A stretch of DNA of 64,000 nucleotides from Robertmurraya dakarensis (GTDB lineage: Bacteria > Bacillota > Bacilli > Bacillales > Cytobacillaceae): contig NZ_LT707409.1 in the NCBI RefSeq assembly GCF_900156875.1, forward strand, positions 1,879,957 to 1,943,956. The letters are read 5' to 3'. The translations under genes were made by a program, and so were the position numbers. Position 1 is the stretch's first letter. Each line of letters opens with the position of its first letter. Below are positions 9,897 to 18,185 of this stretch, piece by piece. The notes beneath the pieces are model-generated. The model saw nothing but the letters and a program-made list of their open reading frames with translations, did not search any database and was not told the DNA's origin.

Positions 9897-11090
9897 TTAA
9901 AATGTTAATAAATGACCAAGCTTTGCTTTTTTCGTTTTCAAATAGTTTTCATTTTCTTCTTTTGACGGCATCTGTAATGGAACACGTTCCACTAGTTCAA
10001 GACCATAACCACCCAATCCGGCAATTTTTCTAGGATTATTGGTTAACAATCTCATCTTCTTTACACCAAGACTTCGCAGAATTTGCGCCCCAACGCCATA
10101 GTCTCTTAAATCATCCTTAAAGCCAAGCTTATGATTGGCTTCCACCGTATCTAAGCCTTCCTCTTGGAGCTTATAAGCCTTTAATTTATTAATGAGTCCA
10201 ATGCCTCGGCCTTCCTGTCTCATATAAAGCAGAATACCCTTGCCTTCTTTTTCAATCTGCATTAATGCTGCATGAAGCTGCGGTCCGCAGTCACAACGGT
10301 TTGATCCAAATACATCACCGGTCAGACACTCTGAATGCACCCGTAATAAAGTTGGTTCATCTTCCGTTATCTCCCCTTTAACTAGGGCAACATGTTCTTT
10401 TCCGTCGACATTATTGGTAAAGGCGACAGCACGAAAATCTCCGTACTCTGTTGGCAGATGAATCTCAACCTCTTTTTTCACTAATGAATCATGCTCGAGC
10501 CTGTATTCAATCAGATCCTTAATTGTAATCATTTTTAGATCAAACTTCTCTGCAATTTCTTTTAAGTCATCAACACGAGCCATCGTACCGTCATCTTTCA
10601 TGACTTCACAGATCACACCCGCAGGCTGAGTTCCAGATAGTCTAGCCAAATCAACAGCAGCCTCCGTATGTCCAGCCCGGCGTAAAACTCCGCCTTCTTT
10701 GGCAATCAGCGGAAAAATATGACCTGGGCGTCTAAAATCTGCCGCTGCGGCATCTTCTTCTAATAGCTTTGCGATAGTCAAAGCCCGTTCGTATGCACTA
10801 ATTCCTGTTGTCGTTTCAATGTGATCAATACTAACCGTAAAGGCTGTGCCGTGGTTATCTGTATTTACTTCTACCATCGGGTTCAGATGTAATTTCTTTG
10901 CCAGATCTTCTGTAATTGGCGTACAAATTAACCCTCTGCCTTCCTTAGCCATGAAGTTAATCATCTCTGGAGAAACATGTTCACCAAGACCGACAAAATC
11001 ACCTTCATTTTCTCGATCTTCATCATCACAAACAATAATTACTTTGCCTGCTTTTAAATCGTTAATTGCTTCCTCTATGGAATGAAACAT
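9897..11090 (-). CDS. ribBA: Bifunctional 3,4-DHBP synthase / GTP cyclohydrolase II
   Basis: A 397-residue fusion enzyme supplying both precursors of riboflavin. The N-terminal half (1-200) is DHBP synthase with the acidic [12 protein letters not shown] metal/substrate motif and RRPGHIFPL; the C-terminal half is GTP cyclohydrolase II with the zinc ligands in [15 protein letters not shown] and the [10 protein letters not shown] catalytic loop. AAAGGAG lies eight bases before ATG 11090. Third gene of ribD-ribE-ribBA-ribH, all under the FMN riboswitch. Confidence 0.97.
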   Translation of the reverse strand: MFHSIEEAINDLKAGKVIIVCDDEDRENEGDFVGLGEHVSPEMINFMAKEGRGLICTPITEDLAKKLHLNPMVEVNTDNHGTAFTVSIDHIETTTGISAYERALTIAKLLEEDAAAADFRRPGHIFPLIAKEGGVLRRAGHTEAAVDLARLSGTQPAGVICEVMKDDGTMARVDDLKEIAEKFDLKMITIKDLIEYRLEHDSLVKKEVEIHLPTEYGDFRAVAFTNNVDGKEHVALVKGEITEDEPTLLRVHSECLTGDVFGSNRCDCGPQLHAALMQIEKEGKGILLYMRQEGRGIGLINKLKAYKLQEEGLDTVEANHKLGFKDDLRDYGVGAQILRSLGVKKMRLLTNNPRKIAGLGGYGLELVERVPLQMPSKEENENYLKTKKAKLGHLLTF

Positions 11091-11105
11091 GCAAAACTCT
11101 CCTTT

Positions 11106-11759
11106 CTATAAAAAGCCGTTCTCTCTTAAAAAGTCGCTTGTTATCCCTTTCTTTTGCTGGTTCCCCTCTTTATCCCTTGAAAGGAATGAATGCAGGTATT
11201 TTCCGATCATATCAAATTCAATATTGATCATATCCCCTGGTTTTTTTAACCCCAGGACTGACTCTTTTGCAGTATGTGGAATGATCGACACCGTTACCGT
11301 ATTTTCAGTTAACCCGAATATGGTTAATGATGTTCCATCTAAGCAAATAGAACCTTTATATAAAGTCAAATGTGAAAATTCCTCTGGATAACTTATCTCG
11401 ATATATATCGCATTTTCTTTTGGTTCTTTTTTTACAATCTTTCCAGTTGTATCGACATGACCTGTTACAAAATGGCCCCCAAACCTTCCACTCGAACTCA
11501 TTGCTCTCTCTAAATTAACAAGACTTCCCTTTTTTAAAATGGATAGTGAAGTGCTGTTAAATGTTTCAGGCATCACATCAAGAAGAAAATCAGTATTACT
11601 AAAATCCGTTACAGTTAAACACACACCATTAACAGAAATACTGTCACCTAAATTCATATCCTCTAGGATTCTACTTGCTTGAATCGTTAAGACCAGCGTA
11701 TTCCCTTTTTTACTAATATTTTTAATTGTTCCTAACTCTTCTATTATTCCGGTAAACAT
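11106..11759 (-). CDS. ribE: Riboflavin synthase alpha subunit
   Basis: A 217-residue enzyme that dismutates two lumazines into riboflavin. It begins MFTGIIEELGTI and contains two lumazine-binding repeats, each with the sequence type G.S..V.G.CLT (DSISVNGVCLTV; GSICLDGTSLTI) and GHFVTGHVD between them. The start lies inside the end of ribD (16-base overlap) after a GGGGGG ribosome site, so translation is coupled to ribD. Confidence 0.96.
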   Translation of the reverse strand: MFTGIIEELGTIKNISKKGNTLVLTIQASRILEDMNLGDSISVNGVCLTVTDFSNTDFLLDVMPETFNSTSLSILKKGSLVNLERAMSSSGRFGGHFVTGHVDTTGKIVKKEPKENAIYIEISYPEEFSHLTLYKGSICLDGTSLTIFGLTENTVTVSIIPHTAKESVLGLKKPGDMINIEFDMIGKYLHSFLSRDKEGNQQKKGITSDFLRENGFL

Positions 11760-12853
11760 CCGTTATTTCCCCCCTTTGCAAGGGCCGTAATCTTTATGTC
11801 CGGGCCGAACTTTTCTACAGATATAAATTCTAAATTTTTTCCATTTTGAACAAGCTCTGCACCTTCTCCACCTATAAAAGGGAGCGCATTCCTGCCGCCA
11901 ATTACTTTCGGCGCAATGTATGTAATCATCTGTTGAAAGAGACCTTCCTCTACAAACGATGCATGCACTTCAGAACCGCCCTCTACAAGCAGAGACATCA
12001 CTTTACGTTCGCCTAATACTTTAAGGACATCTTTCACTGGAACCGTGGAAGTGTTAAGGGAAATTACCTCTACACCTAATTTACCCAGTTCCGTTGATTT
12101 ACTAGCATCTATATCATTTCCTGTAAAAACAATCGTTTTAGACGATTGATCTTCTACAACATGAGAAGTCAGCGGAATTTTTAATTCCCGATCTAATATA
12201 ACTCGAATTGGATTTTTTCCACCTTGGGGTCTTCTAGTGGTTAAGAGAGGGTTATCTTGTAGGATGGTATTAATACCAACTAAGATTCCGTCATGCTCGT
12301 GACGCAGCTTGTGAACATCCAGCCTTGACTCTTCGGATGTAATCCATTTACTATCGCCTGATTTTGCCGCAGTTTTCCCATCTAAGGAAACGCCTGCTTT
12401 TATTGTTACAAATGGAGTGTTTGTTTTTATAAAATGAAAAAACATTTCGTTGAGCAAAAGCGCTTCGTTTTCGCATAAGCCCACTTGTACTTCTATTCCA
12501 GCCTTCCTCAATTTCTCAATCCCTTTACCTGCAACAAGAGGATTGGGATCTAAAGAAGCTACATAGACTTTTTTAATTCCTGACTCAATGATTAAATCAG
12601 CACAAGGGGGAGTTTTGCCGTAATGGCTGCATGGCTCTAGGGTAACATAGATGACTGCACCCTTTGCAGCATCTCCTGCTGCTTGAATAGCATGAACTTC
12701 TGCATGTGGAGTGCCAGCCTTTAAATGAGCCCCAGACCCTACTAATTCCCCGTCTTTTACCACCACAGCACCCACACTCGGGTTAGGACTTGTTTGTCCA
12801 ATTGTTGCACGTGCTAATGATAGAGCCAGCTTCATGTAATCTTCATTATTCAT
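11744..12853 (-). CDS. ribD: Bifunctional pyrimidine deaminase / reductase
   Basis: A 369-residue protein carrying out deamination and side-chain reduction of the pyrimidine intermediate. The N-terminal deaminase domain has the zinc site HAEVHAI and PCSHYGKTPPCADL; the C-terminal part is a dihydrofolate-reductase-like RibD_C domain (GVSLDGKTA, LLVEGGSEVH). It is the first gene of the operon; the leader contains an FMN riboswitch and terminator. AAAGGAGGAAGG lies somewhat far upstream of ATG 12853. Confidence 0.96.
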   Translation of the reverse strand: MNNEDYMKLALSLARATIGQTSPNPSVGAVVVKDGELVGSGAHLKAGTPHAEVHAIQAAGDAAKGAVIYVTLEPCSHYGKTPPCADLIIESGIKKVYVASLDPNPLVAGKGIEKLRKAGIEVQVGLCENEALLLNEMFFHFIKTNTPFVTIKAGVSLDGKTAAKSGDSKWITSEESRLDVHKLRHEHDGILVGINTILQDNPLLTTRRPQGGKNPIRVILDRELKIPLTSHVVEDQSSKTIVFTGNDIDASKSTELGKLGVEVISLNTSTVPVKDVLKVLGERKVMSLLVEGGSEVHASFVEEGLFQQMITYIAPKVIGGRNALPFIGGEGAELVQNGKNLEFISVEKFGPDIKITALAKGGNNGCLPE

Positions 12854-12900
12854 CGCTTCTTAAAACCTTCCTCCTTTACGATAGATTACTCCATAGGTAA

Positions 12901-12932
12901 CAAAAAATCCCATACCTTTTAAAGGCACGGGA
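12901..12932 (-). terminator. Expression-platform terminator of the FMN riboswitch
   Basis: TCCCGTGCCTTT (12932-12921) pairs with AAAAGGTATGGGA (12920-12908), with some G-T pairs, followed on the minus strand by TTTTTTG. It lies between the aptamer and ribD, as expected for FMN-dependent premature termination. Confidence 0.85.
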
Positions 12933-12957
12933 GACTCTTGCATGACAAATAAATGTT

Positions 12958-12978
12958 AAAAATCATTATTTTTAACAT
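12958..12978. repeat. 21-base sequence shared with the thyA upstream region; core of a palindrome
   Basis: The 21 bases here are identical to 61940-61960. In this copy they belong to a perfect inverted repeat (12952-12979, AATGTTAAAAA with a six-base centre), located between the FMN aptamer and its terminator, where it could act as part of the antiterminator or as a protein site. Confidence 0.5.
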
Positions 12979-12983
12979 TAAGT

Positions 12984-13130
12984 CAATCCTTCTCCCATCC
13001 AGACTTTTACTGTCGGTTTTGGAGTTACACCAAATCCACCGGTAACATGATTATGAAACCGGGTCACGGACTAAGAGACGTTTGCCTCATCACCGCCGGT
13101 TGGGAATTGCACCCGACCCCGAAGGAAATC
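12984..13130 (-). promoter_or_regulatory. FMN riboswitch (RFN element)
   Basis: The minus strand shows the conserved RFN segments in order: CTTCGGGGTCGGGTG, CAATTCCCAACCGGCGGTG, GTCCGTGACCCG, CCGGTGGATTTGGTG, CTCCAAAACCGACAG and TCTGGATGGGAGAAGG. These form the six-stem aptamer that binds flavin mononucleotide. A terminator follows at 12901-12932, so FMN should switch off the rib operon by premature termination. Confidence 0.97.
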
Positions 13131-13253
13131 ATATTCGATTAATAAAAGAATATCAGAAAATAACAAATCCCACAAATATTATTTTTCGAAAATGTTGAAT
13201 CTTTCTTCCATCTCTTACGTAAAACTATTATGACAAAAAGGTGGGATCAATAA

Positions 13254-14093
13254 ATGATGGAGAGTAACGAACAACTGCAAGCAGAATTAAAGAAAAGCGA
13301 GGACTGGGAAAAAGATCAAAGTGACCTATGGTTTTGGGAAAAACTTGGACGTCTTCCATTTAAAATTCTAGATAAGTGGACCCCTGCTTTTTTACAGAAA
13401 AAAATAGGAACAATACTTGATGAGCTCGGCAGCTATATTCAAACAGGAGGAAATTATTTAAGCTCGATTTCATCACTGAAGTCATACTATCCAAATAAAG
13501 GGATTGAGACATTAGATGATGCAGCATTATTGTCAATTTCAGATATGGATGCCGCTGTCAGCGCACTAACAGTTAATCGCAAGCGGCTTGCTGCATTCCA
13601 AGGTGCAAGTACTGGGATAGGCGGTATATTCACTTTAACGATCGACATTCCCCTGCTGCTAGGGATGCAGTTAAAAACGCTTCAGGATATTGCGATTTGT
13701 TACGGATACGATCCGAATGACCAAAAAGAACGTCTTTTTATCGTAAAGTGCCTCCAGTTCACTTCCTCTGACATTGTTGGAAAAAAAACAATTCTAGGAC
13801 AGCTTTCCATGTTCGACTCCCCTAACGAGCATGTAAAACGAGAAGTCGTCTCTGAACTTCAAGGCTGGCGGGAAGTGGTTTTTTCTTATCGGGATCAAAT
13901 CGGCTGGAAGAAGCTGTTTCAAATGGTTCCTGTCGCAGGGTTATTATTCGGGGCTTGGATCAACCGTTCAGCCGTTAACGATATCGCTGAAACTGGAATG
14001 ATGCTATACCGAAAGAGACGTATTTTATCAAGGCTTCATGAAGATTCTGGAAATACCTCAGCAATGGAAAGCATAAAACCTAGCAAATCATAA
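13254..14093 (+). CDS. EcsC family protein
   Basis: A 279-residue protein of the EcsC family: residues 95-190 contain LAAFQGASTGIGGIFTLTID and a following helical core typical of the family, with a hydrophobic stretch that may associate with membranes. The N terminus is rich in charged residues. Two ATG codons (13254, 13257) follow AGGTGGG. EcsC takes its name from the B. subtilis ecsABC locus, but the biochemical function is not established. It is monocistronic, divergent from the rib operon, and ends in a strong terminator. Confidence 0.8.
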   Translation: MMESNEQLQAELKKSEDWEKDQSDLWFWEKLGRLPFKILDKWTPAFLQKKIGTILDELGSYIQTGGNYLSSISSLKSYYPNKGIETLDDAALLSISDMDAAVSALTVNRKRLAAFQGASTGIGGIFTLTIDIPLLLGMQLKTLQDIAICYGYDPNDQKERLFIVKCLQFTSSDIVGKKTILGQLSMFDSPNEHVKREVVSELQGWREVVFSYRDQIGWKKLFQMVPVAGLLFGAWINRSAVNDIAETGMMLYRKRRILSRLHEDSGNTSAMESIKPSKS

Positions 14094-14116
14094 CTTTTGC
14101 TAGGTTTTATGCTTTT
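14071..14116. terminator. Bidirectional terminator between EcsC gene and thioredoxin gene
   Basis: GCATAAAACCTAGCAAA (14071-14087) is complementary to TTTGCTAGGTTTTATGC (14096-14112); the EcsC stop codon lies in the loop. Both flanks supply T-rich runs. Confidence 0.85.
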
Positions 14117-14128
14117 ACCTATTTTATT

Positions 14129-14701
14129 TTATGGCAGCCTGATCATTTCTTCATACATATACTTCTTGTTAAGGGCTCCAATGACCTTACTTCTAATGAT
14201 GCCATCTGTATCAATAAAGTACGATGTTGGGTAGGATAGCACCTCGTATTGATAGGCAACCTCCCCGTATTCATCCAAAAGAATTGGAAAGCTTAATTGA
14301 AACTCCTCGACAAAGTCTTCAACAACGACAGGATTTTTCTCTGTATTGACCATATTTACCGCTAAAACAACAAAACCATCGTTTTTATATTCTTCATACA
14401 GTTCCTGCATATGCGGCATTTCCTCCCGGCACGGGGGACACCAGGTTGCCCAAAAATTCAATAAGATTTTTTTTCCTTTATAGTCCTCTAAGGATACTAC
14501 CTTTCCATTCATGTCCTTTAATGTAAAGTCTGGTGCTCTATAATCGACTTTTAACCCGACTGGAACAGTCTCAGGATTTGCAAGTCTTTCATACTTTTCA
14601 ACCTTAGATTCAGGATCTACAAAATCCCTTTTTAGCAGCGTTTGGTCAATCACTGCTAGCAAACCAACGATCACAACGATTATTGCTAATATTTTCTTCA
14701 T
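14129..14701 (-). CDS. Membrane-anchored thiol-disulfide oxidoreductase (TlpA/ResA-like)
   Basis: A 190-residue protein with an uncleaved N-terminal membrane segment (about 4-20) and an extracytoplasmic thioredoxin domain. The active site reads WATWCPPCREEMPH, near residue 96-99. True ResA has CEPC in this place, so this is closer to YneN/StoA-like TlpA proteins; a role in reducing or isomerising exported thiols is likely, the exact partner unknown. AAGGAG precedes ATG 14701. It is monocistronic and convergent with the EcsC gene. Confidence 0.82.
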   Translation of the reverse strand: MKKILAIIVVIVGLLAVIDQTLLKRDFVDPESKVEKYERLANPETVPVGLKVDYRAPDFTLKDMNGKVVSLEDYKGKKILLNFWATWCPPCREEMPHMQELYEEYKNDGFVVLAVNMVNTEKNPVVVEDFVEEFQLSFPILLDEYGEVAYQYEVLSYPTSYFIDTDGIIRSKVIGALNKKYMYEEMIRLP

Positions 14702-14778
14702 ACTTAATAACTCCTTGCTGCCATACCTAATTTTATTTTACTATACTGGTATTTAAGAAGCTATTCATTCATATCACT

Positions 14779-15564
14779 CTAGTGATTTCTGTAGCGAAAT
14801 AAGTGAACTACTATTGCCATGATTGCTAACCTTTCCTTTCTATTCAAATGGTTATCAAATGATAAAACAGGCGTATTGGTATCCTTAATATATTTTTCCC
14901 ATTCTAACGGCATCCAGCCTTTTCTTACCCTTCCCAGTACTTGGTTTTTATCATTTTTTATTCTAATATCTGTAAAAAGAGCTTCTGAGTGAACTTCCCA
15001 CTGTAGTTCTTGGTTTCCATTATTCCATTTATACATTTTTTTATTGACTTTCTTTACCGTTAATAGAGTCTCGTCATCTTGTCCGTATACCTCAATAGTC
15101 TTGTTTCCATGCCTTAAAAAAGTTGCTGTTAACGAATTTTCGGAATCATACAGTCCATAGACTTTTGAAAACCACTGATCTGCAAAATAGGGAAGAAACC
15201 ACCTGAATGCATTCTGTTCATAGTCTCGTAACTCCCCTTTTAATTGTCCTTTAGGAGAAAACATGAGCATTCTCAAAGAGGGAGCTGGTAAAAATGTCAA
15301 TAGCATATGCTCGTTTTTCAATAGATCATCAGCAGAAGGAATTCTCTTGATTTCTTCACTTGACAGCGATCTTTTAACATATACTAGATAAAATTGATAG
15401 GAGAGAAAACTATATATGAGAAAGGGAATGGCTAACAGAACAAGTTCTTTTTTTTGCAGAATGGTCAAAAGAGGAAGTATAACCACAATAACTGGTAGAA
15501 GCGCTGCCATACTGCCATTAAAAGCTGTATTCGCAGCATTTCGATAGTACATTTGTATATTCAT
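14779..15564 (-). CDS. Membrane protein of unknown function
   Basis: About 261 residues with no recognised family. Residues 15-65 hold two hydrophobic segments (AALLPVIVVILPLL and LVLLAIPFLIYSFL), and the remaining 200 residues are soluble with many Lys, Trp and acidic residues and a short hydrophobic stretch near the end (AIMAIVVHLF). The ATG at 15564 follows GGGGAGAAAG; a TTG fifteen bases upstream is inside that ribosome site. It lies 27 bases downstream of a small membrane-protein gene in the same direction, suggesting a two-gene unit. No function is proposed. Confidence 0.65.
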   Translation of the reverse strand: MNIQMYYRNAANTAFNGSMAALLPVIVVILPLLTILQKKELVLLAIPFLIYSFLSYQFYLVYVKRSLSSEEIKRIPSADDLLKNEHMLLTFLPAPSLRMLMFSPKGQLKGELRDYEQNAFRWFLPYFADQWFSKVYGLYDSENSLTATFLRHGNKTIEVYGQDDETLLTVKKVNKKMYKWNNGNQELQWEVHSEALFTDIRIKNDKNQVLGRVRKGWMPLEWEKYIKDTNTPVLSFDNHLNRKERLAIMAIVVHLFRYRNH

Positions 15565-15591
15565 ATTCTTTCTCCCCAATGATCAATTAGA

Positions 15592-15789
15592 TTAAGAATT
15601 ACTATCCTTCTTTTTCGGCTTTCTCTTAAATACTCTCTTAATAGCATGTTTATATTTTCGAACCATATTCATGAAGGTAATCTCTCTATGTGATGGTCCA
15701 TTCAAATAACGGTAAACGTAAAATTTAATATATTCTTCTAATAAAATTAAGAGAAAGAGAGCCAAACACAACCAGAAAACCCATATCAT
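15592..15789 (-). CDS. Small single-span membrane protein
   Basis: 65 residues: one membrane helix at residues 2-20 (MIWVFWLCLALFLLILL) followed by a strongly basic cytoplasmic tail ending KRVFKRKPKKKDSNS. AAAGGAG lies eight bases before the ATG, which supports translation. It precedes the membrane protein at 14779-15564. Not assigned to a family. Confidence 0.65.
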   Translation of the reverse strand: MIWVFWLCLALFLLILLEEYIKFYVYRYLNGPSHREITFMNMVRKYKHAIKRVFKRKPKKKDSNS

Positions 15790-15886
15790 TGCTTGAATCT
15801 CCTTTCTATTAGGGATTCTAATACATATATATTCCGGTTTACTAAATACATGCTTTTTTTTACTATGAATCTACTAGCGAACCAAT

Positions 15887-15921
15887 AAAATAAAACCTAG
15901 AGCTGTAGTCGCCCTAGGTTT
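15887..15921 (-). terminator. Terminator of the DUF4870 gene
   Basis: AAACCTAG (15893-15900) pairs with CTAGGTTT (15914-15921); on the minus strand it is followed by TTTTATTTTATT. Confidence 0.8.
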
Positions 15922-15946
15922 CCTAATCACTAGTCTTTTTCGTTCA

Positions 15947-16273
15947 TTAACGAATCAAACGGAAAACTAATGGTATTCGATATTCTTTTCCTTCATATGC
16001 CCTAATAGCAGCGATTATAGTGAAAACAAATGCTAGTATTCCCACTATCCAGATTGTCACAAAGCCGATAACAACAATCATGAGCAGCATGCTTACAATC
16101 GTGTACACCCCATAAGAAATAAGAAAATTGAAATATTCCTTCCCATGATAATCAATATATGATGACTCATCTTTCTTCAGCAGCCAAATTACCAATGGAC
16201 CAACAAAAGCGGTAAAAAAGCTGACGACGTAAATTGCTGCAGCTAACATCCGTTCATCATTTGTTGCTGTCAT
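15947..16273 (-). CDS. DUF4870-family membrane protein
   Basis: 108 residues with three hydrophobic segments (about 10-30, 48-68 and 68-92) and the family-typical DYHGKEYFNFLISY motif and EGKEYRIPLVFRLI C terminus. AGGAGGG precedes the ATG by six bases. Members are small inner-membrane proteins of unknown role. It stands alone between a terminator and the uppP upstream region; the 226 bases upstream (16274-16499) show no further gene. Confidence 0.75.
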   Translation of the reverse strand: MTATNDERMLAAAIYVVSFFTAFVGPLVIWLLKKDESSYIDYHGKEYFNFLISYGVYTIVSMLLMIVVIGFVTIWIVGILAFVFTIIAAIRAYEGKEYRIPLVFRLIR

Positions 16274-16502
16274 GTTATTCCCTCCTAATAAATAAAATTA
16301 TTTTAGTTTATTTCATTTATCTTTATATTATGAAATACGTCATTCTTTCAAAAAGGTTTCAATATTTATAAAAAAATACAAGCCTTTATTCAGAAAATCA
16401 TCCCAATCCTTGAATTTTCCCTTTATCTTTATGTTCTTGTTCAAAACAACATGCATACATTTTAGATAGGACAACTTATGAGAAGGGTGATGATCTAAAG
16501 TG

Positions 16503-17282
16503 ATGTCAAAGCTAGAGGCTTTCGTTCTTGGAATCATTCAGGGATTAACAGAGTTTCTCCCCATTTCAAGTACGGGCCATCTCTATTTAGGGAGACATTT
16601 ATTTAATCTCGATGAGGCAGGGCTGTTTCTCGATACGATGCTTCACGTAGGAACATTATTAGCTGTATTAGTCATTTACAAAGAAGAACTCATTCAAATT
16701 ATTAAAAAACCGTTTGGAAAGCTGTCACTTCTTTTAGTGGTTGGAACTGTGCCAGCGGTTGCAGTAGGGCTGTTGTTCAATGATGTATTCGAATCGATAT
16801 CAAAAACTGGAGTTACGATAGGATGGGAATTTCTTTTCACAGGCCTCATTCTATGGATTGCTGATGGCGCTAGGAAAGGTGCAAAAAAACTGGACAACAT
16901 CAGCTATGGTGATGCCTTATTTATCGGTTCTTTCCAAGCAGCTGCCATTTTCCCAGCTGTTTCAAGATCTGGATTAACCATTGCAGCTGGTTTATTCAGG
17001 AAGTTGGATCGTGAAACCGCAGCCTACTTTTCTTTCCTTCTTTCCATTCCGGTCATTGCCGGAGGAATCGTTCTTCAATTTGCTGAAATGGCTTCAGGTC
17101 ATGTCGAAGCTATTTCACTTGGAAGCATGCTTGTGGCTACATTAACGTCTGCCTTATTTGGTTATGCTGCAGTTGTGTGGATGATAAAATTCCTGCAAAA
17201 AAGATCACTTAAAATATTTGCCGTTTATGTGTGGATACTTGGCTTTACCGTATTGGCCCTGCAGTTAACAGGTATTTTTTAA
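16503..17282 (+). CDS. uppP: Undecaprenyl-diphosphatase
   Basis: About 259 residues, a polytopic membrane enzyme of the BacA/UppP family that removes a phosphate from undecaprenyl pyrophosphate to regenerate the lipid carrier for peptidoglycan and teichoic acid synthesis. The N-terminal signature GIIQGLTEFLPISSTGHL and the second motif AIFPAVSRSGLTIAAG, which together form the active site, are intact. The frame opens with GTG 16500 and ATG 16503 behind GAGAAGGG. A dedA gene follows nineteen bases downstream, making an apparent two-gene operon for undecaprenyl phosphate metabolism. Confidence 0.95.
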   Translation: MSKLEAFVLGIIQGLTEFLPISSTGHLYLGRHLFNLDEAGLFLDTMLHVGTLLAVLVIYKEELIQIIKKPFGKLSLLLVVGTVPAVAVGLLFNDVFESISKTGVTIGWEFLFTGLILWIADGARKGAKKLDNISYGDALFIGSFQAAAIFPAVSRSGLTIAAGLFRKLDRETAAYFSFLLSIPVIAGGIVLQFAEMASGHVEAISLGSMLVATLTSALFGYAAVVWMIKFLQKRSLKIFAVYVWILGFTVLALQLTGIF

Positions 17283-17301
17283 GTGAACGGAGAGTGTTAT
17301 C

Positions 17302-17889
17302 ATGCACGATTTAATATTGAACGTTTTTGAAATACTATCAGACTATGGCTATATCGGAATTGCACTTGGGTTAATGGTTGAAATCATCCCCAGTGAAATC
17401 GTACTAAGCTACGGAGGTTATTTGATTTCAAGAGGCGATATTCATTTTATTGGTGCTTTAATCAGCGGAGTAATTGGCGGGACATTGGCTCAAGTTTTTT
17501 TATATTGGATCGGTTCCTATGGGGGAAGACCTTTTTTGGAGCGCTATGGAAAATATCTTTTCATTCACGAAAAACATTTAGATGCGTCAGAACGTTGGTT
17601 TGAGAAATATGGAACGGGTGTAGTTTTTACAGCAAGGTTTGTTCCTGTAATTAGACATGCCATTTCGATTCCAGCGGGGATCGCAAAAATGCCCATTCAC
17701 CATTTCACATTACTAACCATGGGAGCAATGGTTCCATGGACTGTTCTATTCCTCCTTCTAGGTATAGAACTCGGTGATCATTGGCAAATGATTGAATCGT
17801 ATGCACGTCCATTTTTGTTCCCGATTATTGGGATTGCCATTGCTTCTTTTTGCTGCTATTTCCTTTATATAAAGATTAAAAAACAATAA
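17302..17889 (+). CDS. DedA family membrane protein, possible undecaprenyl phosphate flippase
   Basis: 195 residues, DedA/VTT (SNARE-associated) family: EIIPSEIVLSYGGYL and ARFVPVIRHAISIPAGIAKM carry the conserved acidic residue and the R-x-x-P-x-x-R motif. Four or more hydrophobic segments are present. Work on Bacillus and other bacteria places some DedA proteins as flippases that return undecaprenyl phosphate to the cytoplasmic face. The position nineteen bases after uppP, with its own GGAGAG ribosome site, supports this assignment, which otherwise is inference. Confidence 0.85.
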   Translation: MHDLILNVFEILSDYGYIGIALGLMVEIIPSEIVLSYGGYLISRGDIHFIGALISGVIGGTLAQVFLYWIGSYGGRPFLERYGKYLFIHEKHLDASERWFEKYGTGVVFTARFVPVIRHAISIPAGIAKMPIHHFTLLTMGAMVPWTVLFLLLGIELGDHWQMIESYARPFLFPIIGIAIASFCCYFLYIKIKKQ

Positions 17890-18032
17890 AAAATTTGCTG
17901 AATTTGCCTGTAGAATTTTTCCATAAAACTTTATGAAATATTAATAAAAAAACTATTTCATTTTAGAATTTTTTTTAGTAATATACATAAAGTAAATACA
18001 TTTAAAAACAAAAAAGATTGTTATTAAATACA

Positions 18033-18106
18033 ACTAGGGAAGGCAAATGGTGCGCCACCAGTTAAGCTGGTTCTAGTGGGTTCGATTCCCACCCCGAAAT
18101 TTTTTT
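18033..18106 (+). ncRNA. tRNA-like element in the leader of the GNAT gene
   Basis: The order of a tRNA can be laid over this sequence. D-like arm: GGC (18042-18044), nine-base loop containing GG, GCC (18054-18056). Anticodon-like arm: ACCA (18057-18060), loop GTTAAGC with U33-like T and a UAA triplet in the anticodon place, TGGT (18068-18071). Four-base variable region. T arm: GTGGG, loop TTCGATT, CCCAC (18076-18092), a perfect match to the tRNA T-loop consensus. The acceptor stem is degenerate (GGG/CCC pairs only plus one more), no CCA end is encoded, and seven T residues follow. It is therefore a pseudo-tRNA or tRNA mimic, not a standard tRNA gene. Confidence 0.5.
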
Positions 18107-18135
18107 GCAACATTATAAAAAATTTCGAGGGTGGG
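18088..18135 (+). promoter_or_regulatory. Alternative 18-bp leader hairpin overlapping the T-like arm
   Basis: CCCACCCCGAAATTTTTT (from 18088) pairs with the complement ending at 18135 (AAAAAATTTCG then AGGGTGGG) with a single bulged A. It uses the 3' strand of the T-like arm, so the two structures exclude each other. A further CCTC (18166-18169) can pair with GAGG (18175-18178) of the ribosome site before ATG 18186. This is riboswitch-like or T-box-like architecture without any motif I recognise. Confidence 0.55.
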
Positions 18136-18185
18136 TCTAGTCTCTTTCATATGGGATTAGTCTGTCCTCATCTGGAGGCTATCTC

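Noticed and set aside
12984-13130. Novel RNA element upstream of ribD
   Set aside because: It is a complete, standard FMN riboswitch.
18033-18106. A functional tRNA-Leu(UAA) gene
   Set aside because: The acceptor stem pairs at only four of seven positions, there is no long variable arm as in tRNA-Leu, and no CCA end; kept as tRNA-like element instead.
18088-18135. T-box riboswitch
   Set aside because: No AGGGTGGNACCGCG antiterminator sequence and no specifier loop arrangement were found; AGGGTGGG alone is not sufficient.
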